From: an uncultured Burkholderiales bacterium
GTDB lineage: Bacteria > Pseudomonadota > Gammaproteobacteria > Burkholderiales > Burkholderiaceae_F
Length of the DNA stretch: 13,006 nucleotides
NCBI GenBank assembly: GCA_903871435.1
Contig: CAIQGU010000406.1
Coordinates: 1-13,006 of the forward strand
Reading direction: 5' to 3'
This document shows, piece by piece, positions 7,108 through 13,006 of this stretch (position 1 is the stretch's first letter; every line of letters begins with the position of its first letter). The notes under the pieces are model-generated. The model saw nothing but the letters and a program-made list of their open reading frames with translations. It ran no database searches and was not told the DNA's origin. Both the position numbers and the translations under genes were made by a program.

Positions 7108-7488
7108 CTAGTTGCTGATGCAAGCGGCGTTGAGCAGCCCGATCGCAACGGAAAAGCAGGCCACCATGATGGCCGACGACATATGACCTTCCTCGATGCG
7201 CCGCGCCTGGCGCCGCAGCACCAGGAAAACCGCGAGTTGCACAGCGCAGGTTATGCCGGCCCAGGCCAGCATTTCCATCAGCGACTGCGTGTAGTAGATG
7301 GACGCCACCAGAGGAAAGGTAAATCCCAGAACCGCGCCGGCCAGGGTGAGGGAAACCGCGCTGTTGTCGTGTGCGATCAGCTCGAAGTCCCGATACGGGG
7401 TGAACTTTACGTAGATCATCACGAAGGCCAGCAGCAACAGCAGCGACACCGCGAAATAGCTCAGGAATGCAATGAGGGCCTGTCCCAC
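7108..7488 (-). CDS. DUF350 family membrane protein (YjfL-like)
   Basis: A 126-residue membrane protein with four hydrophobic helices near residues 5-25, 45-65, 72-95 and 103-123. The pattern of helix 1 followed by YVKFTPYRDFELI, then DNSAVSLTLAGAVLGFTFPL and a C-terminal helix, matches the DUF350 family, to which E. coli YjfL belongs. Molecular function is unknown; members sit in the inner membrane. The start is GTG at 7488, chosen because AAAGGA lies a few bases upstream and it follows the preceding stop by 11 bases; the open frame continues upstream but only in the shadow of the synthetase gene. Gene order with a glutathionylspermidine-synthetase homologue and a DUF1190 lipoprotein is the known context of this family. 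Confidence 0.82.
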   Translation of the reverse strand: MGQALIAFLSYFAVSLLLLLAFVMIYVKFTPYRDFELIAHDNSAVSLTLAGAVLGFTFPLVASIYYTQSLMEMLAWAGITCAVQLAVFLVLRRQARRIEEGHMSSAIMVACFSVAIGLLNAACISN

Positions 7489-7499
7489 AGGGGGTCCTT

Positions 7500-8618
7500 T
7501 CAGTCCAGGATGTAATGGGGAATGAAGTTGCTCATGTTGGTGGTCAGCGGCGTGGCATCCTCGCGCAGGCACATGCCAGCCGGTTGGCCATCCACCACCC
7601 AGGAGCCCACCACGGGATAGCGCCCGTCGAAGGTGGGTAACGGGCACAGCGCCTGATACACCTGCCCCTCCGCGCCATACGGCCCCGGGCTGCGTGCCAC
7701 TACAACCCCGCCGGATACGAGCTCGATGTTGGCGCCCTCGCGCGAATACAGCGGCTTGCGCGCGTAGTCCGCCAGGCCGTGGGGATCGAAATACGCGGGC
7801 AGCAGGTTCGGGTGGTGCGGAAACAGTTCCCAGAGTATGGGTAGCAGGCCCTTGCACGAAAGCACCGCTTTCCAGGGCGGCTCGATGAACCGGCATGCGC
7901 TTTGCAGGATGTGCTCGCCGAACGGCTCGCGCATCAGCCATTCCCAGGGATAGAGCTTGAACAGGTTGACGATATTCGCGCCGTCGAGGTCAACGAAGAC
8001 CCGCCGCTCGCTGTCCCAGCCGATCTGCTCGATGAAGATCTCGCGCGCTTCGCGGCCCGCTTGCACCACGGTGTCCATCAGGTAGGTGATGCACACCCAG
8101 TCTTCCTCATTGCCGTCCAGACAGGCCAGATGTACCGGACCTTCATCCGGCAAGGCGCGCCAGCGCTCGACCAGGCGTTCGTGCAAGGAATTGAACTGAT
8201 CGTATTGGGGATAGCAGTCCTGCAGCCAGTACCACTGGCACACGGCCGATTCGAGCAGGGAGGTCGGCGTGTCGGCGTTGTATTCCAGCAGCTTGGGCGG
8301 CGAGCGGCCATCGTAGGCCAGGTCAAAGCGCCCGTAGAGCGAGTAATCGCGGCGGCGCGCGGACGCGGCTATGCCTTCCCAGTAGGCCGGCGGTATGCCA
8401 AGTTGGGCCCAGCGCCCAGTGGCGACCACATGATCCAGCGCCTGCAGGCACAGCGCATGCAGTTCGGCCGTTGCCGATTCAATGGTCTCGATCTCGGCGC
8501 CAGTGAAGCGGTAGCAGGCGTCTTCCTTCCAGTAGCCATCGGCGCCGTGAAACGACAGCCCCTGGTCCGCCAACTTGGCGGCGAAATACCGGCGGGGTGT
8601 GCTGGGAATCCGCTGCAT
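7500..8618 (-). CDS. Glutathionylspermidine synthetase-like ATP-grasp protein (YjfC/YgiC-like)
   Basis: A 372-residue protein of the glutathionylspermidine synthase C-terminal family. Recognisable blocks are YGRFDLAYDG (Arg97, Asp99), LLEYNADTPTSLLES (Glu112, Asn114), EPPWKAVLSCKGLLPILWE (Lys250, Lys256), the HPNLLPAY block, RKPLYSREGANIE (Lys288) and VVGSWVVDGQPAGM. These agree with the ATP/Mg-binding synthetase fold, which ligates a carboxylate to an amine. Only the synthetase half is present; the N-terminal CHAP amidase of bifunctional E. coli Gss is missing, as in YjfC and YgiC, whose true substrates are unproven. ATG at 8618 overlaps the upstream stop (TGATG), which argues for coupling; a GTG directly before it (8621) is the alternative. 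The conserved C-terminal end (SNFIPHYILD) is intact. Confidence 0.9.
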   Translation of the reverse strand: MQRIPSTPRRYFAAKLADQGLSFHGADGYWKEDACYRFTGAEIETIESATAELHALCLQALDHVVATGRWAQLGIPPAYWEGIAASARRRDYSLYGRFDLAYDGRSPPKLLEYNADTPTSLLESAVCQWYWLQDCYPQYDQFNSLHERLVERWRALPDEGPVHLACLDGNEEDWVCITYLMDTVVQAGREAREIFIEQIGWDSERRVFVDLDGANIVNLFKLYPWEWLMREPFGEHILQSACRFIEPPWKAVLSCKGLLPILWELFPHHPNLLPAYFDPHGLADYARKPLYSREGANIELVSGGVVVARSPGPYGAEGQVYQALCPLPTFDGRYPVVGSWVVDGQPAGMCLREDATPLTTNMSNFIPHYILD

Positions 8619-9001
8619 CACTCCCCCGCGGAAAAGCCATGGCCAATGCCGCCAAATCCCCCCCGGCTGATGGATCCCACGTGCAGCACCTCGCCGCTGG
8701 ACGCATGCACACCGCTGGCGGCGACATTGGGCAATGGGCGCGTTTCGCCGTCGGGTCCTACCGTTACGGGGCGGTTGTTCTCGGAGTCCCAGTAATAGCG
8801 TGGCCCGTAATAGTAGGAACGGCCGCCGCTGTCATTGCGATTGCCGGGTGCGCACGGCTGGTCATTGCCCCAATCGCGCTGGCATTCTTCCAGCGACAGG
8901 TAGCGCTTCTGCTGCAGGTCGATGGGGTGATCCGGCGCGCAGCCGGGCAGGCTGGCGATGCTGCCAAGCACCAGTAGCGGTACAGCTCTTGAGCGCTTCA
9001 C
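8618..9001 (-). CDS. DUF1190-like lipoprotein (YgiB/YjfM-like)
   Basis: A 127-residue predicted lipoprotein: MKRSRAVPLLVLGSIASLPGC forms a short signal peptide with a lipobox-like LPGC and lipidation at Cys21. The mature part has YLSLEECQRDWG and a second Cys near residue 49, then a Tyr/Arg-rich SYYYGPRYYWD, a proline-containing turn and a Gly/Ser-rich C-terminus. That architecture resembles DUF1190 proteins such as E. coli YgiB and YjfM, whose genes also sit next to a glutathionylspermidine-synthetase-like gene. The start is GTG at 9001: GAGGAG is seven bases upstream (complement of about 9009-9014) and a promoter stands just before it. It is the first gene of the operon and overlaps the synthetase gene by one base. 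The DUF1190 assignment rests on pattern and context; the function is unknown. Confidence 0.78.
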   Translation of the reverse strand: MKRSRAVPLLVLGSIASLPGCAPDHPIDLQQKRYLSLEECQRDWGNDQPCAPGNRNDSGGRSYYYGPRYYWDSENNRPVTVGPDGETRPLPNVAASGVHASSGEVLHVGSISRGGFGGIGHGFSAGE

Positions 9002-9032
9002 TTCCCAACTCCTCGCGGCGACGGCGCGAATC

Positions 9033-9061
9033 CTTATACGCGCCGTTGTCAGCGTCGGCAA
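9033..9061 (-). promoter_or_regulatory. Sigma-70-like promoter of the DUF1190-synthetase-DUF350 operon
   Basis: On the minus strand TTGCCG (complement of 9056-9061) and TATAAG (complement of 9033-9038) are separated by exactly 17 bases. They match the -35 consensus at four of six and the -10 at five of six positions. The expected start near 9026 leaves a leader of about 25 bases containing the GAGGAG ribosome site of the GTG start at 9001. It is the best promoter in the window. Confidence 0.6.
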
Positions 9062-9136
9062 TCGGGATGGCAAATTGGCGGCCTTGGCACCGCGAATTCG
9101 TGGCATGGGCACCGACAACGCTTGCCCGTGGTGCAA

Positions 9137-9146
9137 GGGGTACCCC
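9137..9146. promoter_or_regulatory. GGGGTACCCC palindrome in the divergent region
   Basis: A perfect 10-bp palindrome, immediately preceded by CTTGC...GCAAG (9121-9136), lies about midway in the 288-base gap between the divergent lipoprotein and hemerythrin genes. It could be a binding site for a regulator acting on both promoters; a single short palindrome in GC-rich DNA may also be chance. Confidence 0.2.
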
Positions 9147-9237
9147 GCCCGCGTGAACTTGATCCCCTGTTTGGGAATGGGCAGCAATTGCCCCCGAATC
9201 TTCCCCATCAAAAGCGACAGTGACCGCTAACGATCGT

Positions 9238-9265
9238 TTGCCCCGTGTCGAAATACCCTTATCAA
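9238..9265 (+). promoter_or_regulatory. Weak candidate promoter of the hemerythrin gene
   Basis: TTGCCC at 9238-9243 and TATCAA at 9260-9265 with a 16-base spacer each match the sigma-70 consensus at four of six positions. The leader to ATG 9290 would be short, about 18 bases, but includes the GGAGGG ribosome site at 9279-9284. Confidence 0.3.
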
Positions 9266-9289
9266 GCATCAGCCGAATGGAGGGCTGGC

Positions 9290-10684
9290 ATGGAAACATC
9301 GGTGGACCTTTTAATTACAACCGAGCCCCTTACCGGCGGTGCGGACCTGGTGCTGCACGCGCCGCCCGAGCGCCGCCTGGGGCGCGAGCTGACGCCCGGC
9401 GTTGTGGAAGCAGTCCTCGCGCCGGATGCCGCGGCGCGCGACTCCGTCTATAACGCACTGATCGCGTCGGGCGCTCTGGCCATGGCGGCCCTGGATGGCG
9501 CCAATATCCGCTTTGCATCACCCGCCTTCCTCCAATTGGTGGGGCTGAACTCCACGCGGGGCGAGACCGCCACCTCGTGGTGCCGCCGCATCCACTCGGC
9601 CGACCGCCAGCGCGTGGTTACCCTGCTGGCCGACGCGGTCGACACCGGCCATGCGATATCCACCAGCTGCAAGATCACCGAACCCAGCGGCAGCGCCGTG
9701 CGCGTGCACCTGGCCGGATATCCGGCCGGGCTGCTGTCGCCCGGCGTCTACACCGTCTTGCTGCACGTCGATGTAGCGAGCCGCACCGCGCCCGTCGCCC
9801 CCAAGCTGCCCGAGCCGGTCCGGCGGGCATTTGCGCGCAGCCGCAACGAGATCCTCGACCGCGCGGGCGAGTTGCTGGTCGACGCGTGGCTCAAGACCGA
9901 ATCCCTTGCCGTGCTGGCGGTCGGACTGAACGCGCCCGAGGCGGGCTGGACGGCGCAAAGCCGCGCGGCCGCGGCGGCAGAACTGATGGACCAGCTGCGG
10001 CCGTCCCTGCGCGACAACGATGTCATCGGCACCAACGGCGATGATGGTCTGATCATTGCCATTCCGAACCTGCGCGGCGCCAGCAGCGCCGGCATCGTGG
10101 CGGGTCGTTTGATCGAGGAGGCGCAAGCCGCCGGCCACGGATGGAATATCGGCATCGCGCTCTTCCCCGATGACGACCAGGAACTGAGCGGCCTGCTGGC
10201 CCATGCGGGCGCAGCGCTGGAACTCGCCCGGCAGTGTGGGCCCAACTGCTATTCGCTGGCCGAAACGTCCCTCAACCGCAGCCTGAATCCGGTCCCCATG
10301 CCCTGGGATGCGCAACTCAAGTCCGGCATGGCCGAACTGGACGCGCAGCACAGCCGCGTATTCGACCAGTTGCGCGCGCTGTCGCACGTCATTGGCACAG
10401 GGTCCGACCTGCCCGCTTTGCAGGCGGGGATGGACGAGATCATGGCGTCGCTCGCGGCGGATTTTCAGCTTGAGGATGCCCTGATGCAGGACCACCCAGG
10501 TTCGTCGGCCGAGGCCCACCGCAAGGAGCACGCGCGCGTGCTGCGCAATGTGCGGCTGCTCGCCCACGCCGACACGCGCCAGGGTCTCGCCCTTGCCGCC
10601 CGCTTCGTTCACGAGTGGCTCAAGCACCATATCCGCGAGTTTGACGCGCCGCTGGTGGCGTCTACCTACCGGCCGCTGTGGTAA
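9290..10684 (+). CDS. PAS-like / degenerate GGDEF-like / bacteriohemerythrin sensor
   Basis: A 464-residue soluble protein with three regions. Residues about 48-165 look like a PAS domain (ASGALAMAALDGANIRFASP, then RIHSADRQRVV). Residues about 185-325 have the fold pattern of a GGDEF domain, but the signature is NGDDG at 249-253 and no D-x-x-x-x-N-D substrate motif is seen, so diguanylate cyclase activity is unlikely. Residues 338-464 are a bacteriohemerythrin domain: WD at 339-340, Gln353-His354, Glu395, His410 and His414 (AHRKEH), and His447 with Asp452 (HHIREFD). The expected His four residues before Glu395 is Asp391. The likely role is O2, NO or redox sensing through a diiron site. ATG at 9290 has GGAGGG at 9279-9284; a GTG at 9245 would add 15 residues. 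No membrane segment is seen. It is divergent from the DUF1190 operon. Confidence 0.8.
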   Translation: METSVDLLITTEPLTGGADLVLHAPPERRLGRELTPGVVEAVLAPDAAARDSVYNALIASGALAMAALDGANIRFASPAFLQLVGLNSTRGETATSWCRRIHSADRQRVVTLLADAVDTGHAISTSCKITEPSGSAVRVHLAGYPAGLLSPGVYTVLLHVDVASRTAPVAPKLPEPVRRAFARSRNEILDRAGELLVDAWLKTESLAVLAVGLNAPEAGWTAQSRAAAAAELMDQLRPSLRDNDVIGTNGDDGLIIAIPNLRGASSAGIVAGRLIEEAQAAGHGWNIGIALFPDDDQELSGLLAHAGAALELARQCGPNCYSLAETSLNRSLNPVPMPWDAQLKSGMAELDAQHSRVFDQLRALSHVIGTGSDLPALQAGMDEIMASLAADFQLEDALMQDHPGSSAEAHRKEHARVLRNVRLLAHADTRQGLALAARFVHEWLKHHIREFDAPLVASTYRPLW

Positions 10685-10746
10685 GCGAGGCTTGGTAAGC
10701 GAGGCTTGGTAAGTCAGGCTTGGTACGTCAGACTTGGTAAGTCAGG
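10682..10746. repeat. 14-bp tandem repeat array, about 4.6 units
   Basis: Direct repeats of the unit TAAGCGAGGCTTGG begin at 10682, 10696, 10710 and 10724, with a partial fifth unit at 10738-10746. Units 1 and 2 are identical; later units change CGAGG to TCAGG, and unit 4 reads TACGTCAGACTTGG. The first three bases of unit 1 are the stop codon of the hemerythrin gene, so the array forms the start of its 3' untranslated region. Confidence 0.92.
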
Positions 10747-10748
10747 GC

Positions 10749-10777
10749 AAAAGGTCCGGCTGCCGGAGGGCCGGACC
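10749..10777 (-). terminator. Rho-independent terminator of the GH3 gene
   Basis: GGTCCGGC at 10753-10760 and GCCGGACC at 10770-10777 form a perfect 8-bp stem with a nine-base loop. On the minus strand the stem is followed by TTTT (complement of 10749-10752). It starts five bases after the GH3 stop codon, as expected for an intrinsic terminator. The hairpin may also stop transcripts arriving from the hemerythrin side, though no T-run follows on that strand. Confidence 0.7.
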
Positions 10778-10782
10778 GTCGG

Positions 10783-12927
10783 CTATTCCAGCACGATAGT
10801 GGTGGCAAGCAGCTGCGCCCGATCGGCACAGGGTCCGGCCAGCACCTCCACCTCGCCGGGTTCGAAGACCGGTTCCAGATCGGGCCCCAGAAAGCGCAGG
10901 TCGTTGGCTGACAGCGGCAGGTGCACCACGCCGCTTGCGCCCGGTGCCAGCGTTATCTTGGCAAAACCCCGTAATTCGAGCAGTGGCCGCGCCACGCTGG
11001 CCACTTTGTCGCGGGTGAACAGGAAGACGGTTTCTTCGGCGGCGCGCCGGCCGATGTTCGTGAGCGCTACCGAAACGGTGATGGTCTGGCCGGGCTGGAT
11101 CGTTGCGGCCGATACGCCCAGCTTGTCGATGGTGACCTGGCCGTAGGTAAGACCATGCCCGAACGGATAGAGCGGGTCGTTTGCCACGTCCAGGTATTTG
11201 CTCGTGAACTTGTCCTTGGGATCGGCGGGCCGCCCGGTGGGCCGCTGGCCAAAGAAAACCGGCACCTGGCCCACCGATCGCGGCCAGGACATGGGCGTGC
11301 GGCCGCTGGGAGAGACCGTGCCGGTGAGCACATCGGCCAGCGCGTTGCCGGCTTCGCAACCGAGGAACCACGCCGCAACCAGCGCATCGGACTGTTCCGC
11401 CAGCCAGGGTATGACCAGCGGCCGGCCCGAGAACAGCACCCCGATGAGCGGTACGCGGTGCGCGCGCGCATGCGCCGCCACGGCTTCGGCCAGTGCGCGC
11501 TGCTGCCCCGGCAGACCCGGGTCGGCGCGGCTCGCCGCTTCGCCGCTCATGACGGCGGCCTCGCCCAGGCACAGCACGATGGCCCCGGCGCCCTCGCAGG
11601 CCGCCACGGCTGCGGCGATACCGCTGCGGTCATCGCCCTCGATGGTGGTGCCCGCAGCGTGCCGGATCTCCACGCCCGGCAGTGCTGCGCGCAGGCCATC
11701 GACGACGTTGACGTTCATCTCTTCGGTGCCGGCCGCCCACCAGGGGCCGCGCATCTCGCCGGTGGCCGCCGCCAGCGGCCCCACCACGGCAATATTGCGC
11801 AACGCCGCGGCCAATGGCAGCGCAGCGCCGTCGTTCTTGAGCAGGACGATAGAGCGCGCGGCCACGCTGCGGGCCAGGGCACGCCGCTGTGCGGTGGTGC
11901 CGGCTGCCTCGGGCGTGCTGCCACGCCGATAGGGGTCGTCGAACAATCCCAGGCGTTCCTTGAGCGTGAGAACCCGGCGCACCGCGGTGTCGATCTGCGC
12001 AAGGCTCGCGGTGCCCCGTTCGAGGGCTACCGGAAGGCCGCGGCGGTAGGCATCCGACATCATGTCGATATCGACGCCGGCGCTGAGCGCGCGCGCCGCT
12101 GCATCGGCCAGATCTTCAGCCACGCCGTGCTTGATCAGCTCGGCGATGGCGTTGTAATCGCTGACGATGACGCCCTCGAAGCCCAGTTGGCCGCGCAGGT
12201 AGTCGCGCAGCAGTCCGGTATGGCAGGTCATGGGCAGCCCCGCCAGATCCGTGAAGGCCGGCATCACCGAAACCACGCCCGCGCGCACGGCCGCCTCGAA
12301 TGCGGGGAGGTGTACCTCGCGCAGCGTGCGCTCGGAGATGTCCACAGAGGCATATTCGCGTCCGCCGGCAACCGGACTGTAGGCGCAAAAATGCTTGGCG
12401 CAGGCCGCCAGGGTGTCGGCCGCGGCAAGATCCTCGCCCTGGAACCCCAGCACCTTGCTGCGGGCGATCAGCGTCGCCAGCCACGGGTCTTCGCCCGAAC
12501 CCTCGGCCGTCCGTCCCCAGCGCGGATCGCGCGACACGTCCAGCATCGGCGCAAAGGTCATGGCCAGCCCGTCAGCGGCCCCCTCGCGCGCCGCCTCGCG
12601 GGCCGTCAGCGTCCAGGTTGCCGGATCGAACACCGCGGCCTCGGCCAGTGGAATGGGGAACAGGGTGCTGTGGCCGTGAATGATGTCCAGCCCGATCAGC
12701 AAGGGGATGCCCAGGCGCGATTCCTCCACGGCCAGCCGCTGCATCTCGTGCACCGGTCCCGGCCCGACCATGTTGAGCAGATTGCCGATGGTCCCGGCGC
12801 GTATCGCGTCGGTGGAGTCGCCGGCAATCACCGGACCCGTGACCGTGTAGCTCGACGCCGTCATCGTCAGTTGGCCCAGCTTCTCGGCCAGCGTCATCTC
12901 GCCGATCAATTTATCAATTCGCCCCAT
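10783..12927 (-). CDS. bglX: Glycoside hydrolase family 3 beta-glucosidase (BglX-like)
   Basis: A 714-residue GH3 enzyme that removes terminal beta-linked sugars. The N-terminal barrel shows IGLDIIHGH (Asp81), DPRWGRTAEGSGEDPWL near 134-150, AKHFCAYS (Lys179-His180) and FEGVIVSDYNA with the expected catalytic nucleophile Asp257 in the S-D-x motif. The second domain begins near ARSIVLLKNDGAALPL, and a C-terminal fibronectin-III-like domain follows YPFGHGLTYG. The order and the VDISERTLREVHLPAF block match E. coli BglX. Unlike periplasmic BglX, no signal peptide is present with either start, so the enzyme looks cytoplasmic and would need imported disaccharides. ATG at 12927 has AGGA nine bases upstream; a GTG at 12960 preceded by GAGGGG would add MRNSCISRTGL and is nearly as plausible. 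No sugar transporter or regulator gene is within view. Confidence 0.92.
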   Translation of the reverse strand: MGRIDKLIGEMTLAEKLGQLTMTASSYTVTGPVIAGDSTDAIRAGTIGNLLNMVGPGPVHEMQRLAVEESRLGIPLLIGLDIIHGHSTLFPIPLAEAAVFDPATWTLTAREAAREGAADGLAMTFAPMLDVSRDPRWGRTAEGSGEDPWLATLIARSKVLGFQGEDLAAADTLAACAKHFCAYSPVAGGREYASVDISERTLREVHLPAFEAAVRAGVVSVMPAFTDLAGLPMTCHTGLLRDYLRGQLGFEGVIVSDYNAIAELIKHGVAEDLADAAARALSAGVDIDMMSDAYRRGLPVALERGTASLAQIDTAVRRVLTLKERLGLFDDPYRRGSTPEAAGTTAQRRALARSVAARSIVLLKNDGAALPLAAALRNIAVVGPLAAATGEMRGPWWAAGTEEMNVNVVDGLRAALPGVEIRHAAGTTIEGDDRSGIAAAVAACEGAGAIVLCLGEAAVMSGEAASRADPGLPGQQRALAEAVAAHARAHRVPLIGVLFSGRPLVIPWLAEQSDALVAAWFLGCEAGNALADVLTGTVSPSGRTPMSWPRSVGQVPVFFGQRPTGRPADPKDKFTSKYLDVANDPLYPFGHGLTYGQVTIDKLGVSAATIQPGQTITVSVALTNIGRRAAEETVFLFTRDKVASVARPLLELRGFAKITLAPGASGVVHLPLSANDLRFLGPDLEPVFEPGEVEVLAGPCADRAQLLATTIVLE

Positions 12928-12968
12928 CAGACCCGTCCTGGAAATGCATGAATTACGCACGTTGTTTT

Positions 12969-13006
12969 CCCCTCTCCCACGCAGTAGGAGAGGGGCCGGG
13001 GGTGAG
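12969..13006. repeat. REP-like palindrome at the right edge
   Basis: CCCCTCTCC at 12969-12977 and GGAGAGGGG at 12987-12995 form a perfect 9-bp stem with a nine-base loop, followed by CCGGGGGTGAG up to the window end. This CCCTCTCC...GGAGAGGG-CCGGGGTGAG form is a well-known dispersed extragenic palindrome in Xanthomonadales, pseudomonads and relatives. It stands directly upstream of the GH3 gene, 42 bases from its ATG, and is probably cut by the window edge. No T-run is present, so it is not a clear terminator. Confidence 0.65.

Noticed and set aside
7500..8618. A bifunctional glutathionylspermidine synthetase/amidase
   Set aside because: Only the synthetase region is present; there is no N-terminal CHAP amidase with its catalytic cysteine.
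8958..9230. A 90-codon plus-strand frame with a CPWC motif and further cysteines in the divergent region
   Set aside because: It overlaps the lipoprotein start and its promoter, lacks a ribosome site and has no coherent family pattern outside the four cysteines.
9902..10260. An active diguanylate cyclase
   Set aside because: The GGDEF signature is NGDDG and the substrate and metal motifs are absent, so catalysis is unlikely.
9518..10630. A 370-codon minus-strand frame opposite the hemerythrin gene
   Set aside because: Antisense of a recognised multidomain protein, no family resemblance.
10682..10746. Tandem repeats as a possible CRISPR array
   Set aside because: Units are 14 bp and directly adjacent, with no spacers and no cas genes in the window.
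11155..12951. A 598-codon plus-strand open frame opposite the GH3 gene
   Set aside because: It is antisense to a clear GH3 coding sequence, is Arg/Gly/His-rich and resembles no family; it is a shadow caused by high GC content.

Overview
The window is GC-rich, densely packed bacterial DNA with several GTG or TTG starts, TGATG stop/start overlaps and Shine-Dalgarno sites. Its gene content fits an aerobic proteobacterium: an FmdB zinc ribbon, a 'translational machinery' protein as seen in Burkholderiales and Rhodanobacter-like genomes, a Stenotrophomonas-type peptide amidase, an S1/P1 nuclease, a BglX-like GH3 enzyme and a REP-like palindrome. I favour Gammaproteobacteria near Xanthomonadales, with Betaproteobacteria as the alternative. 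No rRNA, tRNA, CRISPR array, transposase or phage gene was found. All placements come from reading the sequence and recalling families; no search was run.

Left block, plus strand (187-3332): an FmdB-type zinc-ribbon protein and an exported HD-domain phosphohydrolase, closed by a strong hairpin. A tightly coupled trio follows: a small eRF1-like 'translational machinery' protein, a DUF1295 membrane reductase/methyltransferase-like protein, and an NmrA-like NAD(P)-binding protein. The last two overlap by one base.

Middle block (3375-6503): two minus-strand genes, an Ala-rich helical phasin-like protein and an exported amidase with a complete Lys-Ser-Ser triad. Divergent to the amidase is an exported S1/P1 nuclease with every zinc ligand, including the tryptophan exposed by signal cleavage. 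Amidase and nuclease together look like an extracytoplasmic scavenging pair.

yjf/ygi-type operon, minus strand (9001 down to 6546): a DUF1190-like lipoprotein, a glutathionylspermidine-synthetase-like ATP-grasp protein, a DUF350 membrane protein and an unrecognised 169-residue helical protein. A good sigma-70-like promoter lies just upstream. The first three correspond to E. coli yjfM, yjfC and yjfL (and ygiB-ygiC).

Divergent from that operon (9290-10684) is the most unusual gene: a PAS-like domain, a degenerate GGDEF-like domain and a bacteriohemerythrin domain in which one iron-ligand histidine is an aspartate. Its stop codon is also the first three bases of a 14-bp tandem repeat array. 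The array is followed by a good terminator for the convergent GH3 beta-glucosidase gene, which has no visible signal peptide. A REP-like palindrome sits at the right edge.
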